From Halictus rubicundus (lineage: Eukaryota; Arthropoda; Insecta; Hymenoptera; Halictidae), in contig NC_135150.1 in the NCBI RefSeq assembly GCF_050948215.1, positions 18,641,943 through 18,705,942 on the forward strand: 64,000 nucleotides of DNA, in the 5' to 3' direction. The position numbers and the translations under genes are program-made. This document shows, piece by piece, positions 47,740 to 57,609 of this stretch; the stretch's first letter is position 1; every line of letters starts with the position of its first letter. The notes below the pieces were generated by a model, which saw only the letters and a program-made list of their open reading frames with translations, had not been told where the DNA came from and ran no database searches.

Positions 47740-49930
47740 GCTGAAAAGATACTAAGGCAACCATAAGCAGCACTTGAAAAATTGATTCGGTGGCCGTGCG
47801 TTCTTCGCTGACGCAGCGGTTATTCATTTACAAATTCGAATCCACCCCCGATGGGCGCGATCCAGAATACCAACGAGACACGAATGTGACATAAAGTTAA
47901 ATGATGCTAGACCGAAATAAATCATGGTACTTACTTGCGGAAAAGAGAGAGAATAAGAGAGAGGGAGAGAGAGAGTCGCGACATGGCATAGGCGTGAGAA
48001 CTAAACGTGTGCGAATATTTGGAATATCGGATTTGAATCGGGATGCTCAAGACTTCGCAGTATCCTGGTAATTTCACAAGAAACTACACGAACTATCTCA
48101 ACTCTCTGAAGCATTTCCGTTCGGTTGCAACCATTCGCATACTTCAAAATAATTCGTCTTCCCAGACGCTCCTGCGAAGGATATAACAGGTCCATAAAAA
48201 TGGTCATTACGATAAATATTATTTGATTAGGTTCCGTCCCCGTTTCCATAAGTATCCGAATTTTTTAGAAGCGAGGTAAGCGTCGGCGACTTTAACCGAA
48301 CGTATATTCATTTTTTATTAGCGTATTGTAAAGTATTGTGTCGTTGATTTATGTTAATCTCTCTCTTTTTTCTCTCGGATGTCTAGAGTTAGCGTATAAA
48401 AAATAACTTGCGTTCTAAAAAAAACGTGGTATTCATAAAATAGAGGATTTAGCTACAGTTTGAACGCTAGAGCTATTTCCAGTTCCTCCATCGTCCAAAA
48501 ATATTTCGATACGACTTCTTTGCGACTCTCCGAACAAAATACGATCTATAATTAACAGTTAGGTATTCTAGTCCGCTGCCGATTCTCATTCATCCCTATT
48601 TCGAGTTTTATCGTATTTGATTGTGGATAGCCTGTGGATTTTTATATAAAATAAATATGTTCTGCATCGATTGTAAAAAAATAAATTGACTGCGTTTAAC
48701 CTTCTCACTATTCTAAATTGAAACATACATTTTTCTATGTGTTTATTATCACTCAATCACACTTGGAACTCTTCATTAGTATATGAAGCAAGAACAATTG
48801 AATTTAGAGTGTTTATTAGAAATTACCGTAATTGTATGTAATTCTGCGTTAATTTAGAATTTTAGAAACTTAGAATTTCAAGAAGGTAAGAAATCGTTTC
48901 GTTTGGTCATAAGGGAAATAAAAAATGTGTTGAACGCATTCTAATTCGATGAGCTTTTTAGGCTCGCAGTCCGCTGATAAAACATTCATCTATTGATAAG
49001 ATGAAGCGAAGTAGTGTAAAATTGTTCGGAGTAGATGCAACATGTATAAGGGGTCGTGTAAAAGGAGCAGGGGCGTATCGTTCCTGGCATTTCTCAAATA
49101 TGCATACGGGTATCGATATATGGCAGCTCGTCACTGAAAGGGTTAGGTACACGACAGGACCAGCCCCCCCCCCCCTCTCCTCACTCCCGAATCAATAAAA
49201 CATCAGTGACGAAAAATCATTTCCTCGTTAACCTTCGCACACTTCGTTCTCGAACTACAGGCAAATCAAGTGCATCCATTCCCCGATAATTAGAGTATCG
49301 AACGGATATTACGTTATTCGCAATTTAACGGATCGATAATGATCGAGCCATCGTGTCTCTAAATTAAGAGGCGAGCTTACCATCAAAATTTCATCGTCGA
49401 TAAATATACGATGCTTGATCGAGTGAGATTTCAACCGCGGTTTGTTTTATCTAACCCGTTTCAGTAATATGCTCGGCGTAAATGGTCGATCGATTTTATG
49501 TCATTTCCTATTTATTCGCTTGTTCGAGAAACCGGTCTAATTCCAGCCGGATCCATCGCAATGAATCTTGGTGTACAATTGAACGCTATCGAAGATTGCT
49601 CTCGCGGGTACACAGGAAACCTAACTTTCAGGGTTCCGCGAAAAATCCGGGAAGTCTGCTGTTCGAACTCCATTAAAATTTCAACTCCGAACGGACTTGA
49701 TTATCCGAAGCGCTCGAACGGTCAACTTTATCCTGGAGGTGAGCTCTTCGAACAGAACATTTTGTTTGATTCCTGCAAACTGCTCCACAAAACTCCAGAT
49801 TTATTATAATAATAATTCTCAATAATAATGACAAGACTGCATCTATTCTATGACAAAACTGCATCTATTTATTGTAATATTTATTGAAGAACACATTTTT
49901 ATTATTTACGTGCAAGATACATGTATTCAG
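47740..49930. other. Unannotated non-coding stretch
   Basis: A C-rich run lies at about 49163-49177. At about 48628, CCTGTGGATTTTTATATAAA resembles a degraded end of the AGACTGCGGAT family. No gene recognised. Confidence 0.4.
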
Positions 49931-49936
49931 TAACTT

Positions 49937-50110
49937 TTTATTATTTTATTTAGCTATTTTATATGGAGCTATCCTTGCATAACACACATTTCAAATGAAA
50001 CATTTTTCTATTATTTTATTTAGCTATTTTGTATGGAGCTATCCCTGGATAACACACATTTCAAATAAAACATTTTTCTATTATTTTATTTAGCTATTTT
50101 ATAAGGAGCT
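49937..50110. repeat. 77-bp tandem repeat, just over two units
   Basis: CTATTATTTTATTTAGCTAT followed by TTT(T/G)TA(T/A)GGAGCT recurs at about 49937, 50010 and 50087. The intervening blocks CCTGGATAACACACATTTCA and AA(T/A)AAAACATTTTT are almost identical, so the array is young. Confidence 0.85.
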
Positions 50111-50114
50111 GACG

Positions 50115-51345
50115 AAAACCCTTAAGTTTAAAACCCTTAAACTGATCGGGAGTTGTGAGGAACAAATTTGAAAAAAGTTCACAGTGCAAAGGGTTAGCAA
50201 TTCTCGTTCAGCTGTCTATGAAATAATTCATGACGAAAAGGTCCACAATCAATGAATCAATCCGGCTCCAAAAATCCCAATTTCCCCGGAAAAATCCGAT
50301 TACGATCATGGATGAGCCTGGTATCTCCCATCAGAATCACGGTCCGCCAAAGCAATGTCCACAAACGAAGGCCAAACAGAAGCGTGATCCCTCCACAAAC
50401 GATTCCTGGGGGCAGAAAGCAATCTAAAGATCCGATTAAACCTACGCCAAAAACTGCGGCAAGGTTTCGTGCTGGTTGCGTGGGCGTGAAACCCCGAATC
50501 CGTTAACGATCATTCGGGGAGTGATAGTTCCCTATTGTGGGTTTTTCGTTAAAAAAAAAAAATAAAAAAACAAAAAAGACCGGGTTCCATGAACCCGGGG
50601 GTTATTTCCCGGCGGCTTCACGCCGAAAACGTTCTCTCCACCCCCACACCCCTGTTGGATTCCGGGTGTTAGAATCGCGCACAACACATGTGCAAAAGTG
50701 TTTATTTTAAATGAGGTTTGTTCAACCACTGCCGGTTACAAAGTTGTGCTAGAATGTTCAACTGCTATTGCCGATAGTCTGCTGCTACTACCCCTGGCGG
50801 AAAATATTCGATCAGAATCGTGAATATGATTGTTGAACATATGATAGTTGAACATTTGGATTGTTTTGTCTTAAATTGCATACTTAAAGGTGTCTGAAAA
50901 AATGTGTACAGAATTTTAGAAGGGCTCCAGTATGATACTTCGCAACCTAAGCAAACACTGTACCATTTAAGAGTTAAATGCGAATAATAGTGCTGTGTAT
51001 ATATTGGGAAAATATGGTACGAAAGTGATATAGTGATATTTTAGAAAAGTATCGATAGAATGATGACTTGTTTTGCTTTTTCCGAACATAAAATAATAAA
51101 TTGTGTACCTCTGTGAGAGTATCATAAAAAAATTTCAAATAGCGTAACAGAGCAATTTTAATATTTTTTCACACTTTTTAATATTCTCAGGGTGAAGATG
51201 GCAATACACATTGCCAGAAAAATGTTCTGAAAGCTCGGGGGTGAACAAACCCACCCTTAAGCCTGTGTTTAGTTTGCTCATTCTGTACATTCCGAGAAAA
51301 CAAATATATTTTCTACATTGAAAATACGAATGATTACTAAACTGC
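50115..51345. other. Unannotated stretch with an A-rich run and two GC hairpins
   Basis: An A-rich run (50551-50578) is directly followed by two short perfect hairpins. One is CCGGGTTC-CAT-GAACCCGG at 50580-50598. The other is CGGCG-GCTTCA-CGCCG at 50610-50625. A TTAA-type MITE end motif, GTGCAAAGGGTTAG, lies at about 50184. The frame at 50252-50506 shows no recognisable domain. Confidence 0.45.
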
Positions 51346-51349
51346 GGAT

Positions 51350-51422
51350 TTCATGCATTTACAGCAAAAATGAATAAAAGGGATTTAAGAGTGTAATGTA
51401 CACATTTTACATAAAGACATAG
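51350..51422 (-). mobile_element. AGACTGCGGAT-family MITE, short deletion copy
   Basis: AACTGCGGATTTCATGCATT and CAGCAAAAATGA on one side, ATTTTACATAAAGACATAGT on the other, about 73 bp. Most of the interior is lost. Confidence 0.5.
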
Positions 51423-51639
51423 TAATAATAATTTACATAGTATACATAGGAATGCGATGGATTTCGGATATGACGGCGGAGGGTAGAATGGTCGACGTGT
51501 GTGGAAGAGAATGCAAAAGGGCAAATGTCTTGACGAGTGACGTGGATGTCAGAGGCCAAAGGTTGACTTGATGACCAACATATTTCGTACTTCTCACTGA
51601 CAAATCACAATACGTCGGGGTTTACGTTAAGATCACCCT

Positions 51640-52140
51640 GGCTGACATATAGCACCCCTTTCGCCGGCTGATCCCTCGCCACCCCCTACACCCTCCCCCT
51701 CCCGCCCCTGCTCGCTGTTGTCCCCGGCGTGGCCCTGTTATTTCAGGTTGATTCCAGTTCTATTTACAGATGGCCGACGCGAGAACATAGCGGTGGCATT
51801 TCGTAAATCTCTCCCGGTTTAACCGTATCGGGCGTCGTAGGAGTCTTTGAGGGCTGAGGTGACGCTCCGGCTGCGCGGCGGCTGCGTCTTCTTACGTTCG
51901 CGCGATAAAGCAAGCCTCTGGCGGGGGCGGGGAATCTGGTGGGGCCCGGGATTGACGTCATTCGATGACGTCAAGCAGGACCGTGCCGAAAGCGCCCAGG
52001 AACCACGTTCACCGGCGGCTAATATCCTTCCTACGTGACCTAGTCGCCGAAGCATCGTTCTGCTTCGCTCCGCTCCGCTCTGCTCTGCTCCGCTTCGTTC
52101 CGTTCCGCGCCTCTCCGAAAAACGGAACAAAAGGATCTAT
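51640..52140. promoter_or_regulatory. Promoter-like GC-rich patch
   Basis: In an otherwise AT-rich region this 500-bp stretch is CpG- and C-rich. It contains a GC-box-like GGGGGCGGGGA at 51923-51933, two perfect CRE palindromes at 51953-51973, and a run of CTCCG/CTGCT pentamers at 52062-52116. The combination resembles a CpG-type promoter with its 5' leader. The direction is unproven. The plus strand is favoured because an open frame follows. It could equally be a GC-rich island like others in the window that carry no such sites. Confidence 0.35.
51953..51973. promoter_or_regulatory. Paired CRE (TGACGTCA) sites
   Basis: Two perfect 8-bp CREB/ATF palindromes, at 51953-51960 and 51966-51973, are separated by TTCGA. 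The centres are 13 bp apart, a little over one helical turn, so both sites would face nearly the same side of the DNA. The outer flanks are also symmetric (T...A). Confidence 0.55.
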
Positions 52141-52300
52141 TTCCGCAGCCCCGGTGCCCCGACCTCCCACAGGTGACAATATAGCTGATGCTCAGGTGTC
52201 GCCGATCCCCTCATTAACGCCAGAACCCGTCACTCCGACGGGCAAATTCAAATTTTTGCAATTACCACAGCATTTATTTAAAGGTGCTTTCAGAGTTTAA
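51965..52300 (+). CDS. Hypothetical open frame, possible exon at its 3' half
   Basis: The frame is open for 111 codons from an ATG that overlaps the second CRE. The first ~70 residues are Arg/Pro/Phe-rich and come from the cryptic CTCCG repeat, so they look non-coding. The last ~45 residues read more like protein: SPIPSLTPEPVTPTGKFKF, then LQLPQHLF, with unbiased codons. A C-rich tract ending in CCCACAG at 52166-52172 could be a splice acceptor, and AAAG-GTGCTT at about 52282 a weak donor. An exon of about 110 bp would result. I cannot name a family. It is the best candidate for host coding sequence in the window, but it may be chance. Confidence 0.25.
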   Translation: MTSSRTVPKAPRNHVHRRLISFLRDLVAEASFCFAPLRSALLRFVPFRASPKNGTKGSISAAPVPRPPTGDNIADAQVSPIPSLTPEPVTPTGKFKFLQLPQHLFKGAFRV

Positions 52301-52304
52301 AATG

Positions 52305-52930
52305 AAGGAAAACTTTTCTGTTACATAAACTCCTAATTTCTTCACATTTTCTTTTTCCGCGAATTTCATGTAACCACACTTGATTTTGATTTCAATTTTC
52401 GTTTCCTATTTTGAAACGCACGGTGCTGAGAAAGTCAGAGGTCCGACTACCAAAGACTATATTTTAATCCAACGCTAATCCTGATAGAAGCAGTACAAGT
52501 GACTGGACATGTGTTGTTTTATCAGAACGTCAAGATTGAATTTATTTTACACGAATTTTATTGTAACGTGATGTACGATAAAAGTTGGAATAGTTTTTAC
52601 AGCCTTGGAGGAAAATACGTCGACTTCTTCGGAAACCTATCATAGTAAACGTCACGTTCGACGTTAATGTGCTCTTGACGTATTTGTAGGAAATTAAAAA
52701 TGACTCACTCTAATCGCGCGTTGCTTATAGCATTTACTACCCAATCTGTGTAATTTAAAGCCTGTTCACGCTATTTGTAAATTGTACAGCCGTTTTTTGA
52801 TCAACTGAACAGAAGTTTGAAGAGAATTAAAAATGTATCGAAGCCAATTGAAGAATTAAAAATGTATCAAAGCCTATTCTTTGTAAAATGTACAGGAGTA
52901 TGCAAATTCGTTTTTCCATTTTCTTCAACT
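52305..52930. other. Unannotated AT-rich stretch
   Basis: No gene or element recognised. Short phrases such as AATTAAAAATGTATC(G/A)AAGCC recur once, at 52825 and 52855. Confidence 0.45.
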
Positions 52931-52935
52931 CATCA

Positions 52936-53072
52936 GTAGACAAATTTAAACGTAGTATTATATTATTCTCAAACTGCTAAACGTAATAGGAAAGAAAATA
53001 AATTTCGATTTCACTTCAGTTCGTTGCGATTCAGGTAAAAAATTTTTATTTTGCATAAAGGTACGCAGTCTG
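52936..53072 (-). mobile_element. AGACTGCGGAT-family MITE, left part degraded
   Basis: The right end, TTTTTATTTTGCATAAAGGT then ACGCAGTCTG, and the interior GAAAGAAAATAAATTTCGAT with GTTGCGATTCAGGTA match 63038-63237 closely. The left end survives only as TAGACAAATTTAA. Confidence 0.65.
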
Positions 53073-53079
53073 CTCATCA

Positions 53080-54110
53080 GTAAAATTGACAGTGTCAGAA
53101 ATCAATAATTGTCTTCGTTGGGATATTCGCCAGGAAAGCGTAATTGTTAGTATTAAAATAGCCGATGTTGCTAATAAGATGCCAGCATGAAAAATCGTTG
53201 CGTAATATTCCGCATGAAAGCTACAATGTTACTGTTTTAGTACGTCAAGAGTATAGAATCTTCAGTAGAATGATGACAGATGATCATAAATCAAGATGAA
53301 GGTTCTTGCGCTCGTTACCTAACGAACTTAAGTTCCGGATACACAATATTCACTGGAACATCTTGACGGCTAATATTTTTAAACATACTATTTCTCCGAG
53401 ATCAATCTCTCATTCACTTCCGCGTATATATTCCATCATTAGAAACTAAATTTTCTATTAATTTTTAATTTTCAATTTTTCTATTTTGATATCTATTAAA
53501 AATTAAATTAGGCTATCCCTAATGCCCTGGCTGTTAACTACAAGATTTCTTCATTTAATATTGTCACGAACAAATTAATCAACAAAACGCTTTCATATTT
53601 CTCCGAAAAAGAAACTGCTATTTAAAACTACCAATCGCTAGACCGATCTACAGAAATTATCACAGGTCATGCGGGAACAGACAACCTGAACATGCAGATG
53701 TTATAAATTTGTAAGTCATGTATAAATCAATTTGTTAAATTGCGAGGCCTTGTGTGACACTTCGAATGATTCGTGCCGGGAGTTGCGGGTCAGTGAACGG
53801 GCTCGACGGCAAGAATCATCCGCGCTGTGTACGATAACACGTTTTATAGACCGAACGATATCTCAGATTAATGGCCGACCTCGGCGCGAACGTGCCATGT
53901 TACGGATTATTTCAGTTTACGTGTTGAGCAGCAGGGTCATTGGTTTTGAGCACTTAATACGAAAACCGGGAGCGTTACGCGTGACCTAGTGCACATACAT
54001 ATATCCGACAAGATTGACTCGCAAATTAGACAACTGAATATCTTTGAAACCATTACCCGACGTACGTTCATTAACACTTTTTCGTGTTAGCAATCCCTAA
54101 AGTTTCTGGC
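53080..54110. other. Unannotated non-coding stretch
   Basis: AT-rich with a GC-richer segment at 53.74-54.0 kb. No gene or element recognised. Confidence 0.45.
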
Positions 54111-54119
54111 CATGAATTA

Positions 54120-54620
54120 TTTACGATTAAGCGTTAATTACGAAGAACAATCTGCCATTACCCGGAATCAAAAATCAATTATTCGCGAGCCACAAAGTTT
54201 TACAGATTACCCGTTCTCGAAAAATCAATTACTCTTTAACTACAAATTTCCACAGAAAATAATTAAAAATTGCTCATATTCGGAGATCAATTATTCTCGA
54301 GGCAAAATTTTTTACAGAAAACGATGCACGATTACCCAAGATCAAAAATCAATTCTCAAGCCACAAATTTTTCCGGTCTCGACAAATCAATTACTCTGGA
54401 AGTACAAACTTCCACAGAAAATAATTGAAAATTACTAATATTCGGAGATCAATTATTCTCGAGGCAAAAATTTTTACAGAGAACGATCCACAATTACCCA
54501 AGATCAAAAATCAGTTGTTCTCAAGCCACAAATTTTTCGGAGCTTGAAAAACTCACTTACTCCGGAGCTAAAAATTTGTACAGAGTATAATCACAATTAC
54601 TGGAGCTCAGGGAACAATTA
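54120..54620. repeat. Tandem repeat, unit about 165-170 bp, three units
   Basis: ATTACCC(G/A)(G/A)(G/A)ATCAAAAATCA recurs at about 54159, 54331 and 54494. The order of blocks is conserved: AGCCACAAATTTTTC, AATCAATTACTC, ACAAA(T/C)TTCCACAGAAAATA, ATTCGGAGATCAATTATTCT and CGAGGCAAAATTTTTTACAG. A plus-strand frame (54112-54438) stays open through two units. Its peptide is periodic, as expected for a repeat, and it has no recognisable domain. Confidence 0.8.
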
Positions 54621-54745
54621 TTCTTGAGCTAGAAATTTTCATTCTGGACTCTCGCTATTTCAGAGAAAGCTCGCGAGGATTTTTCCGATATTAAACATTC
54701 TTCGTAGACGGAATTGTATCCGCAGATAGAACTGTAACTGCGTTT

Positions 54746-55075
54746 TTGTGTCAGACGTTGCAAGACTCCGAGAAAAAAAAAAGGTATCCACGACCTCCTG
54801 GCGATATCAAACTGAAGTGCTCCCTCGGAAGGGTAGACGCAATAGTTTCACTGCTCGCCGAAGTAGAATATGTAGGCGCGAGCACGACACTTTCCCGGCG
54901 AGCTCAAGAACACGTTCAAACAAATAAACGCAGAGCTAGACTGTTGAGAACTACTGATGCTCGTCATCGAAACGGTCTAGATCATTTTAATCGGCATTCC
55001 AAGCCTGACACGTTTTTGCGTACTACAAGTTCAGTACGTCGTAAAAAGTTTAGAACTGCACGTAATGCGTATTAA
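54746..55075 (+). CDS. Hypothetical 109-codon open frame
   Basis: The frame carries a basic, Arg/Lys-rich peptide with segments such as NKRRARLLRTTDARHR and TTSSVRRKKFRTARNAY. The first in-frame start may not be used, since TTG or ATG choices are ambiguous. An AATAAA lies about 208 bp downstream at 55283-55288. No competing long frame occupies the other strand, unlike most frames in this window. I recognise no domain, it has no neighbour, and it may well be chance. Confidence 0.15.
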   Translation: MCQTLQDSEKKKRYPRPPGDIKLKCSLGRVDAIVSLLAEVEYVGASTTLSRRAQEHVQTNKRRARLLRTTDARHRNGLDHFNRHSKPDTFLRTTSSVRRKKFRTARNAY

Positions 55076-55084
55076 AAGCAGCTA

Positions 55085-55365
55085 AAAAATTGTGTGGTCA
55101 TTCTGTTACAACTATAGAAGCAAACAGTCACTCCAATTCTTCTGGTAGTATTGCAAAAAGAAAGTATCAATTATTTCTTCTTTCTTTCTTCTGAATTATT
55201 TCTTCTGTTGGTTTTTCAGAAACCAAAGAAATCTCTGCGTGTGAAAAATTTTAGACATAGTCCTGGAATTTTAAAATATTATAATAAAAGGGTTAATGTT
55301 AAATTTCGACGGATACAATGAGACAAATTGACTAACAACGCAATCCTGAAATTCTCTCGAGCATT
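55085..55365. other. Unannotated AT-rich stretch
   Basis: Pyrimidine-rich segments (TTTCTTCTTTCTTTCTTC at about 55173) and an AATAAA at 55283. No element recognised. Confidence 0.4.
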
Positions 55366-55373
55366 AGTTAATA

Positions 55374-55726
55374 CAGGCCCGGGTAACTTCTTCCCCTCTG
55401 TCGCCAGATGAGGGGAGGGAGCACGGATTGAGGGGAAAAAGTTACCCTCTCTCTGCCAGTACCGGAGTGTGCACGACACAGACGGAACGCGTCACGTGAC
55501 CGGACCGCGGCGGAAGCGTGGGGAATAGCGCGGTAGAAGGGGAAATTAGAGTGGGGGAACAAGTCTTGATCTGGTGACTCTGCTCCCACTACCAGTATGC
55601 CGGTTCCCCCACTACCAACTATTTCATGGTATGCCTTGCGTGACCACGTGACATTTACTTTGGTGGGGGGACCCAGGAGTGTGGAGAGGAGTCGGTGGCT
55701 CGCGAGCCGCGAGTTGCCCAGGCCTG
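55374..55726. mobile_element. 353-bp hAT-type non-autonomous element with target duplication
   Basis: The left end is CAGGCCCGGGTAACTTC and the right end is GCGAGTTGCCCAGGCCTG, inverse over about 15 bp with two mismatches. The flanking octamers are AGTTAATA (55366-55373) and AATTAATA (55727-55734), seven of eight identical. CAGG-type ends with an 8-bp duplication are diagnostic of hAT elements. The right arm contains GGCTCGCGAGCC, a perfect palindrome. The interior is a mosaic. One half matches 10514-10605 (inverse). The other matches 63815-64000 and includes a sub-block, ATTAGAGTGGGGGAACAAGT. No coding capacity. Confidence 0.8.
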
Positions 55727-55734
55727 AATTAATA

Positions 55735-56730
55735 CATTAAACTGTTGACAGCGGATTTCTGTTTACCATAATTCCGATTACGGTTCTGAAAAACTCAGTA
55801 ACACTACGAAGAGGACAATCCTTATAAAAAGATGGAAAGTTGGCGAGACCGAGGGAAGAGTGGATTTCCTTGCGGAAGAAATTTGTTTATCGTGGGACCG
55901 CGGAAAGCAAAATCGTGCTCGCGTGATAGACAAACGATATTAATTTCTTTCTGCGACTGGTCGGGTGATATTCGAGGAAATTAATGTAGTTTTCTGGGGA
56001 CGAGTTTATCGTGCATACACTTCACTATCAACGGAATTTTGGGAAGGTCGAAAACATTGGTCGTATAGAAATAGCATGAAAAATTAAAAAATCAATATTT
56101 TCAACTAACTCGATACAAAACATTTTTCTAGTGTCAGGAGAGACCTCAGAATATAAATGTGACAATCTTTTATTCATTTTCATTAGTCCTATATGTATCT
56201 ATATGTAAAAATATATAAGGAATAATTCATTTAGAATCTAGTTTCCATTATTTTTCTACAATACCCCGTTCAATTTTGCAATCTATCTCTTGTACATTCT
56301 TAATAATTTCTAAACTGTGATTATGTACATTCAATATTGTTTGAAGAATAGTCAATTTAGGATGGGAATGGTTCCGGCACGCGTTCGACTTTCACGAATA
56401 AAAATATTTGAAGCGAAGAGGAGCAACAAAACAAGTTCGGCTCGCGCGACAAACGTAAACAAAGGGACGACGCGCGTGTAAGAGGTAGAATTCTGTGTAG
56501 CAGAAAGTGAGCAAAAATTCGCAGAAATTACGTCGCAGTTGGTCGATAGAGAGCCGAGAGGAAACGGAAGGAAGTAATGGTCGATTTTGAGACGGTGCTT
56601 GAGTTTTCTAGGAAGGAACGCTTGTGGCAACCCTTTTCACGGTCCTTGATTCCGCTGTGCGTTTGAAGTCTTGCTGCACACGAGCTTCCCAACAAAATGA
56701 CCGAGTGAATTCGCCGAATGAAGAAAGAGT
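55735..56730. other. Unannotated non-coding stretch
   Basis: No gene or element recognised. Confidence 0.45.
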
Positions 56731-56733
56731 GCA

Positions 56734-56736
<3 letters not shown>

Positions 56737-56782
<46 letters not shown>
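56737..56782. repeat. (GA)n microsatellite
   Basis: An uninterrupted run of about 23 GA units. Confidence 0.95.
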
Positions 56783-56784
<2 letters not shown>

Positions 56785-56940
56785 ACGCCGAATTATTTAT
56801 TTTAGAAATGGGTATCGGCGGTGCACAACGATATTTTCGACGCGTCAAAGGGCGAATCATGCAACCAACATAGACTAATCGATGTGCCTGGCCATTTGTT
56901 TAACCCTCGGACTACTGCGAATTCTAGGCCTATGCCGGAG

Positions 56941-57344
56941 CATTTGAAAAGTATGAAAGATATTAAAAAAGTGTAAAACACGTGTCCAAGGATTTCGAGG
57001 GGGAAAGAAGGGGACAGCATCAGTTTTTTATTTGGGTGGCGTTCTCAAGGTCATTCGAAAGTCAACTTTGTTTTTTCAAATGGAAACCTTATTGTACGTA
57101 AAAAGATCAGCAATTTTGGTACGATACTTTTTTTTATCTGCGCACTAGTGCGGAGATATTTAAAGAGAAGTAAAGAAAAAACAAAGTTGACCTTCAAACG
57201 ACCTTGAAAACGCCACCCAAATAAAAAACTGATACTGCCGCCCTCTTTCCCGCTCAAAATCCTTGGATACGTGTTTTACACTTTTTTAATATCTTTCATA
57301 CATTTCGACATATTCGGCTGGAAAGTTTTCAAATTAACACCCTG
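56941..57344. mobile_element. Foldback element with CAGGG ends (family C)
   Basis: The right end, GGCTGGAAAGTTTTCAAATT then AACACCCTG-TA, is complete. The left tip is deleted, with about 20 bp of the TIR missing after CATTTGAAAA. The arms are about 180 bp and nearly perfect: GTTTTTTATTTGGGTGGCGT pairs with ACGCCACCCAAATAAAAAAC. The central loop is under 100 bp. It abuts a family-P MITE on its right at exactly the junction seen for family B at 33951. Confidence 0.8.
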
Positions 57345-57537
57345 TATATGTCGCCAAGGTCTGGATGATAAACGTCGCTGAATTATCCGCACTATCGCGG
57401 GGTATACCCCGTGAGGGGCCATGACGATCGGCCTCGTACGCCGAGGAGTGTAAACGTAACACGGCTCGGGTATGTCTCCTGAACGATACATGACGCTGAC
57501 AAGACTCGTATTGGTGACATATATCGAGAAGCTACTG
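57345..57537 (-). mobile_element. Pogo-like MITE, family P, left tip lost
   Basis: TATATGTCGCCAAGGTCTGG at the left and CATATATCGAGAAGCTACTG-TA at the right. The first ~14 bp of the element (CAGTGATTTCTCTA) are absent, replaced by the foldback element. It shares the block GTCTCCTGAACGATACATGA with the 45247 copy. Confidence 0.75.
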
Positions 57538-57547
57538 TATTATACTA

Positions 57548-57600
57548 CAGTTTTCTTGCGATATAAGGCGGTGGCTCGGGACTGGCTTTTCGGATGAAGA
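57548..57600. mobile_element. Mini-palindromic CAGT-type element (family Q)
   Basis: CAGTTTTCTTGCGATATAAG, then GCGGTGGCTCGGGACTGGCT and TTTCGGATGAA, match the inverse of 34105-34170. Both copies sit within about 11 bp of a family-P right end. Confidence 0.6.
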
Positions 57601-57609
57601 AAAAGAGGG

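Noticed and set aside
47830..47880. TTCGAATCC-like T-loop suggesting a tRNA
   Set aside because: No acceptor stem, D-loop or anticodon stem could be fitted around it. Similar motifs at 26640 and 36200 also failed.
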